Counted from the first letter of the stretch, positions 31,452 to 39,793 are shown. The stretch: 64,000 bases of DNA from UBA6022 sp049295575 (GCA_049295575.1 JBAQQX010000002.1:1-64000); one strand, 5' to 3'. Notes: generated by a model not told the origin, from the sequence alone. Translations and numbers: made by a program.

Positions 31452-32033
31452 ATGATGGGCATTCACAAAAAGCAAACCGGCTTCACGATCGTTGAACTTT
31501 TGATCGTGATCGTCATTATTGGCATCCTCGCGGCAATTACGATCGTGGCATATAACGGCATTCAGGGTCGCGCACGAGATACGCAGCGCGCACAAGATAT
31601 GCAGACTATCGTTAAGGCTCTCGAGCTATACAAGGCTACTAACGGCGTCTATCCCGCTGCGGTTGGCACCGCAAATGCATCTGGCTGGGAGGTGTCGCAT
31701 GACGGTACTGCGGCAACTAACTTTCTTTCGGCTCTTTCTTCAAGCAAGACGATATCAGTCGTTCCTCTTGATCCTAAAAATTTCGGAGTTGTTGTTAGTA
31801 CGAGTAGCCTCGCTCCTTCATGGACGGCAACGAATAACCTCTACTTCTATCATCGCTACGCAGCGGGCAATGGCGGCTGTGATGTAAATCGTGGCAACTT
31901 TTACGTCCTAGGTGTTACGCGATTTGACACGGTCGCTTCAGGCCAAAGTGCCTCAAATAGCCCTGGCTTTAGCTGTCCTGGGCGTAACTGGGCTCAAGAA
32001 GGCGCTTGGGTAACGGGAGGGTATACCAACTAA
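31452..32033 (+). CDS. Type IV pilin, first of four in tandem
   Basis: The 193-residue prepilin has a short leader ending in TG, then FTIVELLIVIVIIGILAAIT with Glu at position +5. A conserved helix (YNGIQGRARDTQRAQDMQTI) leads into a globular domain with two cysteines (GGCDVN, FSCPG). TATAGT (31436-31441) lies 10 nt before ATG 31452. The stop shares a base with the next start (TAATG). It probably assembles into the pilus built by the machinery at 44-51 kb. Confidence 0.93.
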   Translation: MMGIHKKQTGFTIVELLIVIVIIGILAAITIVAYNGIQGRARDTQRAQDMQTIVKALELYKATNGVYPAAVGTANASGWEVSHDGTAATNFLSALSSSKTISVVPLDPKNFGVVVSTSSLAPSWTATNNLYFYHRYAAGNGGCDVNRGNFYVLGVTRFDTVASGQSASNSPGFSCPGRNWAQEGAWVTGGYTN

Positions 32034-32467
32034 TGAACGATAGGCGACAAGTAGGCTTCACGATCGTTGAGTTATTGATTGTCATCGTGATTATTGGTAT
32101 CTTAGCCGCGATCACTATCGTGGCCTACAGTGGCATTCAGCAACGAGCACGGGACAGCGCGCGAACGTCCGACATTTCGGGCATTCAAACGGCGTTAGAG
32201 TTATATCGTGCAGACAATGGTAATTATCCGTCAGCAGGGACTGATAATGTCGGTTATAATCTTTCAACGCTATCGGCAGCTCTTGTTCCTACGTACATTA
32301 GTTCGATTCCTAATGACCCCAATACGAGCCTAACAAATTACCAATATGTTCGAGGTGCGGCCACTAGTGGTGCGTACGGCATCAGGATTTCATACGAGGC
32401 ACGTACTGCTTGTCATCGCGGCGTCGCAAACTCAGGTATAAGTTGGTGGTCACTGCAGGCATGCTAA
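32033..32467 (+). CDS. Type IV pilin, second of four in tandem
   Basis: The 144-residue prepilin shares the leader and helix with its neighbours (GFTIVELLIVIVIIGILAAI) but has Ser in AYSGIQQRARD. The domain has LELYRADNGNYPSAG, a common pilin block, and ends in a cysteine (SLQAC). Its start overlaps the previous stop (TAATG) and its stop overlaps the next start in the same way. Confidence 0.93.
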   Translation: MNDRRQVGFTIVELLIVIVIIGILAAITIVAYSGIQQRARDSARTSDISGIQTALELYRADNGNYPSAGTDNVGYNLSTLSAALVPTYISSIPNDPNTSLTNYQYVRGAATSGAYGIRISYEARTACHRGVANSGISWWSLQAC

Positions 32468-33000
32468 TGATAACTAAAAGACGACCTGCTGGCTTCACGA
32501 TTGTCGAGCTTTTGATTGTCATCGTGATTATTGGTATCCTCGCCGCTATTACCGTTGTGGCATACAACGGTATTCAGCAGCGTGCTCAGAATACTAAAAT
32601 TAGCAGCGATCTTGCAATATTTAGTAAGGCAATTCAGGCGGCCCGAACGAACTCTGGTGAGCAGGCGCTACGTTTTATTACGAATTCAACGGGAACTGCA
32701 GGTGTTTGTATGTCAAAACCGGCAGGGACAGATCTGGCTACGCTCAACCAGACGACAGACAGCTGCTGGATAAATTATCGCGCCGCACTTAATGCAATTT
32801 CAACTGCGTCGAACATTAATATTACTAATCTTGTTGACCCATGGGGGCGGCCGTATGTTCTTGATGAAAACGAAAAAGAAGGCGCGTCCGTACCGTGCGG
32901 GGCGGGCAGGGATTACATAGGAGTCTTCACACGACCTCTTACGGGAACATGGGCGACAAATAATTCACAGTTTATTCCGTATATAACACCAGGATGTTAA
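32467..33000 (+). CDS. Type IV pilin, third of four in tandem
   Basis: The 177-residue prepilin starts MITKRRPAGFTIVELL. ATG 32467 overlaps the preceding stop (TAATG); an in-frame ATG two codons earlier is possible. The globular domain has four cysteines (GVCMSK, DSCWIN, VPCGAG, TPGC) and the block DPWGRPYVLDENEK. It is less like the others after the helix. Confidence 0.92.
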   Translation: MITKRRPAGFTIVELLIVIVIIGILAAITVVAYNGIQQRAQNTKISSDLAIFSKAIQAARTNSGEQALRFITNSTGTAGVCMSKPAGTDLATLNQTTDSCWINYRAALNAISTASNINITNLVDPWGRPYVLDENEKEGASVPCGAGRDYIGVFTRPLTGTWATNNSQFIPYITPGC

Positions 33001-33050
33001 TGTGTAGTCTGGCACTCGTGGTAGGTATTGCAAAAAAAGGAGATCATGAC

Positions 33051-33527
33051 ATGAAAAAACAATCAGGCTTCACAATCGTCGAACTTCTTATCGTCATTGT
33101 CATTATTGGTATCCTGGCTGCCATCACGATCGTGGCGTACAACGGTATTCAGGAGCGGTCAGAGTTCTCTCGTCTACAGTCTAATCTTGCGAGCGTAAAT
33201 AAGGCGGTGAAGCTCTACTATGCGGACAATGGCTCGTATCCTGTAACTGGCTCTGGCGTCTGGAGCGGCTACTATAGCGCGACCAATGACAGCTTCGTAC
33301 CCGGATTGGCACCTAAATATATATCGACAACGCCTCAGGTGGGCGGTACGACGCAACACCCGTCGTTTATTTATCGCTCCGACACGGGTTCAGAGTACAA
33401 ATTAATATACATCGTGGCAGGGACTGCGACGCTGCCGGCTTCGCATATGACTAATAATCCATTGATTGATCCAATTCGGACAACGCGCGCGTGGGGCTAC
33501 TGGTCTTCCGGCGGCCAGGGAATGTAG
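33051..33527 (+). CDS. Type IV pilin, fourth of four in tandem
   Basis: The 158-residue prepilin begins MKKQSGFTIVELLIVIVI. Unlike the previous ones it has its own AAAGGAG Shine-Dalgarno (33036-33042) and 50 nt of spacing. The domain has VKLYYADNGSYPVTGSG, FVPGLAPKYISTTP and no cysteines. It closes the tandem; rpsF begins 100 nt later behind its own promoter. Confidence 0.93.
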   Translation: MKKQSGFTIVELLIVIVIIGILAAITIVAYNGIQERSEFSRLQSNLASVNKAVKLYYADNGSYPVTGSGVWSGYYSATNDSFVPGLAPKYISTTPQVGGTTQHPSFIYRSDTGSEYKLIYIVAGTATLPASHMTNNPLIDPIRTTRAWGYWSSGGQGM

Positions 33528-33552
33528 GGCACTAGCTTTTATCCACAGTTTT

Positions 33553-33561
33553 TGCTATAGT
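33553..33561 (+). promoter_or_regulatory. Extended -10 of the rpsF operon
   Basis: TGCTATAGT lies about 65 nt before rpsF. A perfect DnaA-box-like TTATCCACA lies just upstream at 33539-33547; one box alone says little. Confidence 0.7.
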
Positions 33562-33579
33562 TAAAGGGTTATTAACTCG

Positions 33580-33598
33580 GCTTATGCACGACATAAGC
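33580..33598 (+). promoter_or_regulatory. Hairpin in the rpsF leader
   Basis: GCTTATG pairs with CATAAGC around a 5-nt loop, before GAGGAGG and ATG 33628. In other bacteria the S6:S18 complex binds an rpsF leader stem; the known bulge motif is not clear here. Confidence 0.45.
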
Positions 33599-33627
33599 AT
33601 CCAAAAGGATTCCAGAGGAGGAAATCT

Positions 33628-33978
33628 ATGAAAGAATACGAACTAACTGTTCTGATTCACCCTGACCTAGAGGCTGATATTGAAGCACCACTTACAAAAG
33701 TGCGTGACCTTATCGCAACTCATGGCGGTGAAATTATCCGCGAAGACAACTGGGGTAAGAAAAAGCTTGCCTACAAAATCAACCGTGAAGATTTTGCAAT
33801 CTATGTTTACATGGATGTTAAGCTTCCAGCTGAAGCACTTCTAAAAATTAGCAACACGCTTAACATTACCGATGAAGTACTTCGTTACCTTCTCGTAACT
33901 GTTGACGAAAAGGGCCGTAAGGCACTTGAAGAAGCTAAGAACCGATCTGCATCTAACGACGAAAAAGAAGAGGAGTAG
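33628..33978 (+). CDS. rpsF: Ribosomal protein S6
   Basis: S6 sits next to S18 on the 30S platform. The 116-residue protein has the fold-defining YELTVLIHPDLE, GGEIIREDNWGKKKLAYKI and YVYMDVKLPAEA blocks with an acidic C-terminal tail (SNDEKEEE). GAGGAGG precedes the ATG. It is the first gene of rpsF-ssb-rpsR. No rplI (L9) follows, although that gene often belongs to this operon. Confidence 0.97.
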   Translation: MKEYELTVLIHPDLEADIEAPLTKVRDLIATHGGEIIREDNWGKKKLAYKINREDFAIYVYMDVKLPAEALLKISNTLNITDEVLRYLLVTVDEKGRKALEEAKNRSASNDEKEEE

Positions 33979-33983
33979 GAACC

Positions 33984-34427
33984 ATGGCAAAGTCAATCAA
34001 TCAAGTTATTTTGATGGGACGCCTAACTCGCGACCCTGAAGTACGCACAACGTCAACCGGTAAGACAATTACAAGCTTTAGTATTGCAGTTGATCGCGGT
34101 GGTCAAGAAGATGCGGCTGACTTCTTTGATGTGACAGCCTGGGAAAAACTTGGCGAGCTTGTTAGCCAATATCTTTCAAAAGGTCGTCGCTGCCTCGTGC
34201 AGGGTCGCCTGCGACAAGATAGCTGGGATGACAAAGAGACTGGTAAGAAGCGTTCAAAGGTAGAGGTTGTTGCCACTGATGTAACATTCCTTGATGGTCC
34301 TGCTGGCGATTCACAAGGTCAGTCAAGCTACTCGAATTCTGGTTCGAGCCAGAGCAAAAAGTCTGACGATGTAGTTATTGAAGACATCGATGACAAACCT
34401 ATTGATTTAAGCGAGATTCCTTTTTAG
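33984..34427 (+). CDS. ssb: Single-stranded DNA-binding protein
   Basis: SSB coats single-stranded DNA. The 147-residue protein has the OB fold (INQVILMGRLTRDPEVR, FSIAVDRGG, FFDVTAWEKLGEL, LVQGRLRQDSW), a Ser/Gln-rich linker and an acidic tip ending DLSEIPF, the usual docking site for partners. It lies 5 nt after rpsF and 22 nt before rpsR. Confidence 0.97.
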   Translation: MAKSINQVILMGRLTRDPEVRTTSTGKTITSFSIAVDRGGQEDAADFFDVTAWEKLGELVSQYLSKGRRCLVQGRLRQDSWDDKETGKKRSKVEVVATDVTFLDGPAGDSQGQSSYSNSGSSQSKKSDDVVIEDIDDKPIDLSEIPF

Positions 34428-34449
34428 GGAATAATTTAGGAGAACTATT

Positions 34450-34653
34450 ATGGCTATTAAGCGATTTAAAAAAGATACACCAGCGTATTTTGACTACAAA
34501 GACGTCAAGACACTTCAGCGTTTCATTAATGTGTACGGACAAATTGAACCTGTTGCTAAGACTGGTCTTTCAGCAAAGCAGCAGCGTCAGCTAGCTGTCG
34601 CTATCAAGCGCGCTCGTCACTTGGCACTATTGCCATTCGTGACATCTAACTAA
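34450..34653 (+). CDS. rpsR: Ribosomal protein S18
   Basis: The 67-residue S18 has FDYKDVKTLQRFINVYGQI and the closing KQQRQLAVAIKRARHLALLPF. It lacks the N-terminal CxxC zinc-type motif found in some S18 proteins. TTAGGAG lies upstream. It ends the rpsF-ssb-rpsR unit. Confidence 0.97.
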   Translation: MAIKRFKKDTPAYFDYKDVKTLQRFINVYGQIEPVAKTGLSAKQQRQLAVAIKRARHLALLPFVTSN

Positions 34654-34679
34654 ATATATTAATTGTGTTAGAAAACGTT

Positions 34680-34706
34680 GTGGCGCATATCAATCGATGT
34701 GCGTCA
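34680..34706 (+). promoter_or_regulatory. Hairpin between rpsR and efp
   Basis: GTGGCGCATAT pairs with ATGTGCGTCAC over 11 bp, including two G-U pairs, around a 6-nt loop. It precedes AAGGAAGGG and the efp start by about 30 nt and could attenuate or protect the RNA. Confidence 0.5.
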
Positions 34707-34737
34707 CGTCGCATTTCTAAGGAAGGGTAATCCCAAT

Positions 34738-35298
34738 ATGTACCAACCAACTGATCTTAAAAAAGGCGTCGTCTGCCAAATCGACGGCAAGCCATATCGC
34801 GTTACCGACTATAACCAGAAAGTTATGGGTCGCGGCGGTAGTATCGTAAACGTTAAGCTGAAAAACCTTATTGACGGCAGTGTTATCCCTAAGACATTTA
34901 AAGGACAGGATAAGATTGAACGCGCTGAGGTGAGTACTAAAACTGTTCAGTATCTATATACTGACGGTGACCTGTATTACTTCATGGACCCTGCAACATT
35001 TGAGCAGTTTGAACTTAATGCTGATATTGTCGATGCTGCATCTGGTTACCTTAAGGAAGGTGATGAACTAAGCTTGCAGTTCTTTGGTGATCGTGTCATT
35101 AATGTTGAGCTGCCAAAGAATCTTTACCTTGAAGTTACCTATTCGGAAGATGTGGTAAAGGGCGATACAACCAGCAGTGTCCTAAAAGATGCAACACTCG
35201 AAACTGGCATTACTGTTAAGGTGCCAGCGTTCATCAAAGTTGGCGATGTCATCTCTGTTGATACCTCGACCGGCGAGTACCGCGAACGCAAAAAATAG
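34738..35298 (+). CDS. efp: Elongation factor P
   Basis: EF-P relieves ribosome stalling at proline runs. The 186-residue protein has three beta-barrel domains with DLKKGVVCQIDGKPYRV at the start, LKDATLETGITVKVP and the C-terminal GDVISVDTSTGEYRER. The tip loop that carries the modified residue reads VMGRGGSI, with Arg32 at the tip in place of the Lys34 of Escherichia coli. The start at 34738 is preferred; the longer frame is not conserved in kind. Confidence 0.95.
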   Translation: MYQPTDLKKGVVCQIDGKPYRVTDYNQKVMGRGGSIVNVKLKNLIDGSVIPKTFKGQDKIERAEVSTKTVQYLYTDGDLYYFMDPATFEQFELNADIVDAASGYLKEGDELSLQFFGDRVINVELPKNLYLEVTYSEDVVKGDTTSSVLKDATLETGITVKVPAFIKVGDVISVDTSTGEYRERKK

Positions 35299-35305
35299 CC
35301 GTCAG

Positions 35306-35314
35306 TGGTAAAAT
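35306..35314 (+). promoter_or_regulatory. Extended -10 of the serine hydrolase gene
   Basis: TGGTAAAAT ends 7 nt before ATG 35322. Confidence 0.75.
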
Positions 35315-35321
35315 AGGTGGT

Positions 35322-37049
35322 ATGGTAATCAACGATAGTCATTTAAAGTGGCTTGCCGCTACTAAGCGTTTCATAATGCGATATCGTCGGGTATTGTTGA
35401 TCGGTGGTATCTCAATCTTTGCCATGGTAATTGCGGGCCAACTCCTATATCCAACAGGGAAAGGGTTACCTCTGGCTCGAATTGGGGGTGCTTCTGTTGC
35501 ACTTGAGTCTGAAGCGGTATTATCCGAGAAGGTGCACGCGCTCTTTCAAGAGGCTACGGTAACTCTGCAGGTCGGAGATAAAAAAATCGAATCGACACTC
35601 GCTGAGGCGGGCGCTGAACTTCGTAGTGATGCAATGGTTCGTCGAGCAACTGACTATCCGCTATGGCAGCGTTTTGTACCGTTCTCTTTCTTATTCACGC
35701 AAGTTGACTTAGCGCAGCTACAGGTTTCGTTTAATAATGAGCAGCTCACGGAGTATACCCAGAAGGCATCGAGTCAATTGACTATCGCTCCTATTGACGC
35801 AGGCTTGACGATTAGTGATGGCAAATTGGCCGTGACGGAACCTCGTGACGGATCTCTAGTTACCGCAGATATGATTCGAGAGAAGATGACAAATCGTCGA
35901 TACGATGCGGTGGAATCGATTATACGGATTGAACCAACAGTGGCGTCACCGATGCGTAGTATGAAAGACATTGAACCGGTTCGCACCGAAGCGGAGGCGT
36001 ATATTGCTCGTAAGCTTACTTTAGTGAGTCATGACGGCAAGACTATAGAGGTAGCACCGATTGACATTGCGTCATGGCTGTCGGTTGAAGAAGGTGAGGA
36101 TAAGCAGGTTCAACTGGTGCTTAAGGATGAAGCAGTTGCTGCATATGTTAGTGGCGTTGCAAAGCGGGTGGATGTTGTTCCGGGCGTCGCCCAGGCTCGT
36201 GTGGTCGACGGCATAGAGGTGAGTCGAACAGGTGCGCCGAGCGGACTGGGCGTCAAGCAAGCGGAGCTGGTTAGTAGCCTAAAGGGTGCTGTTGCGAGCG
36301 CTGATGAGCCTAAGGCTATTAAACTTCCTATGGGTCCAGTCGCGCCGACGGTTCGTTATGAGCGTAGCTACTCATCATCACGTGCTGGATTGCAGGCATA
36401 TGTAGAGTATGTTGGCCAAAGCTCAAATACACGCATAGCCATTACGCAGCTTGATGGTAGCGGCTGGTCGGTCGGAGCGCGAGCCGACGAGGGTACTGTG
36501 GCCGCGAGTACTTATAAGACATTCTTATCACTTGTACTGTTTGATAAGATACGAACTGGTGAGCTTCGTTGGAGTGATTCAATTCAAGGCTATGATATGG
36601 CGACGTGCCTCGAGAAAACAATCGTTCTATCCGCTAACGAATGCGCCGAGGAGTTGCTTGGTAAGTTCGGGCGTACGAATATCAATAATTTTCTCTATAG
36701 TAGGGGTGTCAGTAGGGCGACCACTTTCACAAATCCAACAGCCACTCAAACTTCAGCGGCAGACTTGAATCGTTTGATGATCGGTCTCTATAATAGCTCG
36801 CTGCTTAGCGGCGATGAGCGATCGAGTCTTCTCGACAAAATGGGACGACAAATCTACCGCCGCGGTATTCCAGCTGGCAGTAAGGGCGTCGTTCAGGATA
36901 AGGTCGGCTTCTTGTGGGATTATCTCAATGATTCAGGTATTATTCGTCACCCCAAAGGTACGTATGCGATGACAATATTAACAAAAGGCAGCTCATGGGA
37001 AAATATAGCCCAAATTACCCGAGATGTAGAAGGAATTATGTACCCATGA
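35322..37049 (+). CDS. Cell-wall serine hydrolase with peptidoglycan-binding repeats
   Basis: The 575-residue protein is membrane-anchored (helix about 23-43). Two regions (about 75-135 and 225-285) look like peptidoglycan-binding repeats of the YoaR/VanW type (PG_binding_4). The C-terminal 240 residues are a class A beta-lactamase/transpeptidase-like domain. Catalytic motifs are STYK (SxxK), SAN in SANECAEELL, and KVG (KxG) in DKVGF. It may be a D,D-peptidase or beta-lactamase-like hydrolase. It shares 4 nt with tlyA. Confidence 0.8.
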   Translation: MVINDSHLKWLAATKRFIMRYRRVLLIGGISIFAMVIAGQLLYPTGKGLPLARIGGASVALESEAVLSEKVHALFQEATVTLQVGDKKIESTLAEAGAELRSDAMVRRATDYPLWQRFVPFSFLFTQVDLAQLQVSFNNEQLTEYTQKASSQLTIAPIDAGLTISDGKLAVTEPRDGSLVTADMIREKMTNRRYDAVESIIRIEPTVASPMRSMKDIEPVRTEAEAYIARKLTLVSHDGKTIEVAPIDIASWLSVEEGEDKQVQLVLKDEAVAAYVSGVAKRVDVVPGVAQARVVDGIEVSRTGAPSGLGVKQAELVSSLKGAVASADEPKAIKLPMGPVAPTVRYERSYSSSRAGLQAYVEYVGQSSNTRIAITQLDGSGWSVGARADEGTVAASTYKTFLSLVLFDKIRTGELRWSDSIQGYDMATCLEKTIVLSANECAEELLGKFGRTNINNFLYSRGVSRATTFTNPTATQTSAADLNRLMIGLYNSSLLSGDERSSLLDKMGRQIYRRGIPAGSKGVVQDKVGFLWDYLNDSGIIRHPKGTYAMTILTKGSSWENIAQITRDVEGIMYP

Positions 37050-37771
37050 CAAAACAACGATTAGACATTGAGCTGGCAAAGCGTGGCCTTACGACAAGTC
37101 GCTCGCAATCCGAAAGCTGGATTAAGCTTGGTAAGGTAACTGTGGACGGGAAGGTGGTGACCAAGCCAGGTCATTTTGTACGTGATGATAGCGTAATAAA
37201 ATTGACGGCTGAACAGCAGTACGTCAGTCGGGCAGGGCTAAAGCTTGCAAGTGTGTCGGATATCCTAAAGCTTGATTTCAAAGATATGATCGTTCTCGAT
37301 GTTGGCAGTAGTACGGGCGGTTTTACTGACTACGCGCTGCGCTCTGGTGCAAGACTGGTTTATGCAGTTGATGTCGGCACCGATCAGTTACATCCCAGTC
37401 TACAGGGGCATCTTCGCATTAAGCTTCATGAGAAAACCGACATACGAGATTTTTACATAGAAGGTGACAAGCCGAATATTATCGTTATGGACGTGTCGTT
37501 TATTAGTGTTCGGGAAATCTTACCTCATCTCGTGAACTATCTCAGTACTCAGGCAACGCAGTTTGCGATTATGTTAAAGCCGCAATTCGAAGCAGGCAAA
37601 AATCAAACGAACAAAGGTATTATTAAAAATGATGCTATTCGCCGCCAGATTCTAAAGGACTTCGAGGCTTGGGCAAAGATGTACTTTACGATCATCGATA
37701 AGCGCGACAGCGACGTCGCAGGTGCGAAAGGGAACCAGGAGCGGTTCTATTTACTCCGACGCCTTAAGTAG
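37046..37771 (+). CDS. tlyA: TlyA-type rRNA 2'-O-methyltransferase
   Basis: TlyA methylates 16S and 23S rRNA 2'-hydroxyls. The 241-residue protein has an S4 domain (RLDIELAKRGLTTSRSQ, GKVTVDGKVVTKPG) and a FtsJ-like methyltransferase domain with DVGSSTGGFTDYAL, the catalytic-type DVSFIS and MLKPQFEAG. It was earlier called hemolysin A. ATG 37046 overlaps the preceding stop (ATGA), with AAGGAA upstream. Confidence 0.93.
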   Translation: MTKQRLDIELAKRGLTTSRSQSESWIKLGKVTVDGKVVTKPGHFVRDDSVIKLTAEQQYVSRAGLKLASVSDILKLDFKDMIVLDVGSSTGGFTDYALRSGARLVYAVDVGTDQLHPSLQGHLRIKLHEKTDIRDFYIEGDKPNIIVMDVSFISVREILPHLVNYLSTQATQFAIMLKPQFEAGKNQTNKGIIKNDAIRRQILKDFEAWAKMYFTIIDKRDSDVAGAKGNQERFYLLRRLK

Positions 37772-37788
37772 ACAAAATCAAGTATTTA

Positions 37789-37797
37789 TGATAAAAT
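37789..37797 (+). promoter_or_regulatory. Extended -10 of the sortase gene
   Basis: TGATAAAAT gives a leader of about 70 nt. In it GAACGG (37812-37817) pairs with CCGTTC (37834-37839) to form a hairpin. Confidence 0.7.
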
Positions 37798-37871
37798 AGT
37801 ACTAAGGCAGAGGAACGGACATCGTTTAGGTTGCCGTTCTTTCAAAATCCATTCTACGTTTAGGAGATATC

Positions 37872-38606
37872 ATGGGGACACATCGTCGAACAGACGATAA
37901 GCTACCGCTGTGGCGCAAGATGTTGGCATTCTGCCTTATCATCTTAGCTGCAGCTGTGTTGTTGGCATGGTCGCTTTCGGCGAAGATTGTCACAGCTGCG
38001 ACACCATCAACGGCGCAGTCTGCGACAGCTACGCCGGCACCGAGCGTATCATCGTCATCCGTGGCTGAAACCTCGAAGGCGATGCCAATCATCGGTCAAG
38101 AGCCTACCTCGGAAGCATCAACTCAGGTGGATGCAACGGGTATTCCATTGACGATCACGTCAGCCGAGCTTGGCTTTCAAGATACGCCGCTTTCAGTTAT
38201 GCAGGCCGGTCCGCCTGGTACTGCGATCGTGCCACCGGTCAACGCAACTAATCCTGTCGAAAGCTTTAAACCGTACTATATTAGTAGCTTTGGTCCCGTG
38301 GGGTCAACCTCTCAGGATACCAGCTATATCATTGGGCATGCTTGTTCAGCGGGCTGCACGCCGGAGATGCTGCGGTTTAATCGCCTTAGCGATCTGAAAC
38401 CCGGTAATGTTATTGGGTTTGCTACGGAAAAAGGTGCGGTTACGTGTAAGGTGACTCGTAGTGTCACTTATGATCAAGAGGCTCCGGCTAGTGAGAAAGG
38501 CGACACTTGGGGGTATCACCCGGGTTACGTTGTGATCATTAGCTGTTCTCCTGAAGACTTTCACGGCAAGAGTACCTCGGTATTTGCGAAGTGTGGAGAG
38601 GCGTAG
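37872..38606 (+). CDS. Sortase-family transpeptidase
   Basis: The 244-residue protein has a membrane helix (about 18-38), a Ser/Ala/Thr/Pro linker (about 43-88) and a sortase beta-barrel opening with IPLTITSAELGFQDTPL. The catalytic His is in SYIIGHAC (His156) and the catalytic Cys in VIISCSPED (Cys225). The third residue, Arg about 8-12 positions after the Cys, is not seen; Lys233 is nearest (HGKSTSVFAK). Sortases link surface proteins to the wall or build pili. The gene at 39.9 kb is a fitting substrate. Confidence 0.82.
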   Translation: MGTHRRTDDKLPLWRKMLAFCLIILAAAVLLAWSLSAKIVTAATPSTAQSATATPAPSVSSSSVAETSKAMPIIGQEPTSEASTQVDATGIPLTITSAELGFQDTPLSVMQAGPPGTAIVPPVNATNPVESFKPYYISSFGPVGSTSQDTSYIIGHACSAGCTPEMLRFNRLSDLKPGNVIGFATEKGAVTCKVTRSVTYDQEAPASEKGDTWGYHPGYVVIISCSPEDFHGKSTSVFAKCGEA

Positions 38607-38618
38607 TAATGAGCCCGT

Positions 38619-38661
38619 GCGGGCGGCGTGAACGAGCAATTCGCTTGTTCACGCCGCCCGC
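38619..38661. terminator. Long GC-rich bidirectional terminator
   Basis: A 19-bp stem (GCGGGCGGCGTGAACGAGC with its complement, one G-U pair) and a short loop separate the convergent sortase and ychF genes. A short T run follows. Confidence 0.85.
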
Positions 38662-38670
38662 TTTTCATAT

Positions 38671-39747
38671 CTAAACGTTGAAGCGGAATTCAACGATGTC
38701 GCCGGGCTGCATGACGTAGTCTTTGCCTTCGGTGCGCATTTTTCCAGCACTCTTGGCGGCTACTTCGGAGCCAGCTTCGATAAGGTCATCGAAATCAACA
38801 ATTTGAGCGGCGATGAAGCCACGTTCGAAATCACCATGAATTACACCAGCCGCCTGTGGGGCGGTGGCACCTTGTTTGATTGTCCAAGCACGGACTTCTT
38901 TTGGTCCGGCGGTGAGGTAGCTCTGAAGTCCGAGGGTGTCGTAGGCGGCATGGATCATTTGAAGAAGGCCAGTTTCCTTGACGCCGTAGCTTTCGAGGAG
39001 TTCGCTCGCGTCTTCGGGGGCGAGGCCCTTAATTTCTTCCTCTAGTTTGGCGCACACAAAAAGTGTTCGAGCTGGCGCAACGAGGGCGCTGAGTTCGGCT
39101 TTTTTTGTGTCGTCAACCAGTGTATCCTCGTCGACATTAAAAGCATAGATAACCGGCTTTGCCGTCAGAAGGTGAAGGTCGCTTATGTATTCAAGTTTCA
39201 GATCACTGAGAGCAGAAAGAGGCGTGCCGGCTTTGAGGTGATCAAGCAGTGTCTGTAGGTAATCTGCCGTGGCTCGCAGGGCAGGCTTGGCTTTGGCTTC
39301 CTTGGCTACTTTTGGCAAGCGGGTTTCAATCGTTTGCATATCAGCTAAGATTAGCTCGGTGTTGATCACTTCTATGTCATCACGTGGGTCGATTTTATCT
39401 GACACATGAATAACATCACCCTCGTGGAAGGCGCGAACAATATGAACGATAGCGTCACAGTTACGGATGTTCGCTAAGAACTTATTGCCCAGTCCTTCGC
39501 CTTTGCTGGCGCCAGCTACGAGTCCGGCAATATCAACAAAGGTAACGGTAGCAGGGAGAAGTTTTGTTGATCCGTAAAGATCGGCTAGTTTCTGTAAACG
39601 ATCGTCAGGTACTGGCACGATACCGGTGTTTGGCTCGATAGTCGCAAACGGGTAGTTGGCCGCCAAAATATCATTGTTAGTGAGGGCGTTGAATAGGGTT
39701 GATTTGCCGACATTTGGAAGGCCGACGATACCGATAGATAGACTCAT
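38671..39747 (-). CDS. ychF: Ribosome-binding ATPase YchF
   Basis: YchF (OLA1) is a universally conserved Obg-family ATPase that associates with ribosomes. The 358-residue protein has P-loop GLPNVGKSTLFNALT, the G3-like DIAGLVAGASKGEGLGN, FNVDED in place of NKxD, and the C-terminal TGS domain (FAVxTxxQ-like ending with MQPGDIVEFRFNV). TACAAT preceded by TGA lies 9 nt before the ATG, with GAGGA between. Confidence 0.97.
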   Translation of the reverse strand: MSLSIGIVGLPNVGKSTLFNALTNNDILAANYPFATIEPNTGIVPVPDDRLQKLADLYGSTKLLPATVTFVDIAGLVAGASKGEGLGNKFLANIRNCDAIVHIVRAFHEGDVIHVSDKIDPRDDIEVINTELILADMQTIETRLPKVAKEAKAKPALRATADYLQTLLDHLKAGTPLSALSDLKLEYISDLHLLTAKPVIYAFNVDEDTLVDDTKKAELSALVAPARTLFVCAKLEEEIKGLAPEDASELLESYGVKETGLLQMIHAAYDTLGLQSYLTAGPKEVRAWTIKQGATAPQAAGVIHGDFERGFIAAQIVDFDDLIEAGSEVAAKSAGKMRTEGKDYVMQPGDIVEFRFNV

Positions 39748-39793
39748 AATTCCTCTATTGTATCAGAGGTGGATGAAAAAGGTAACCTGACTA

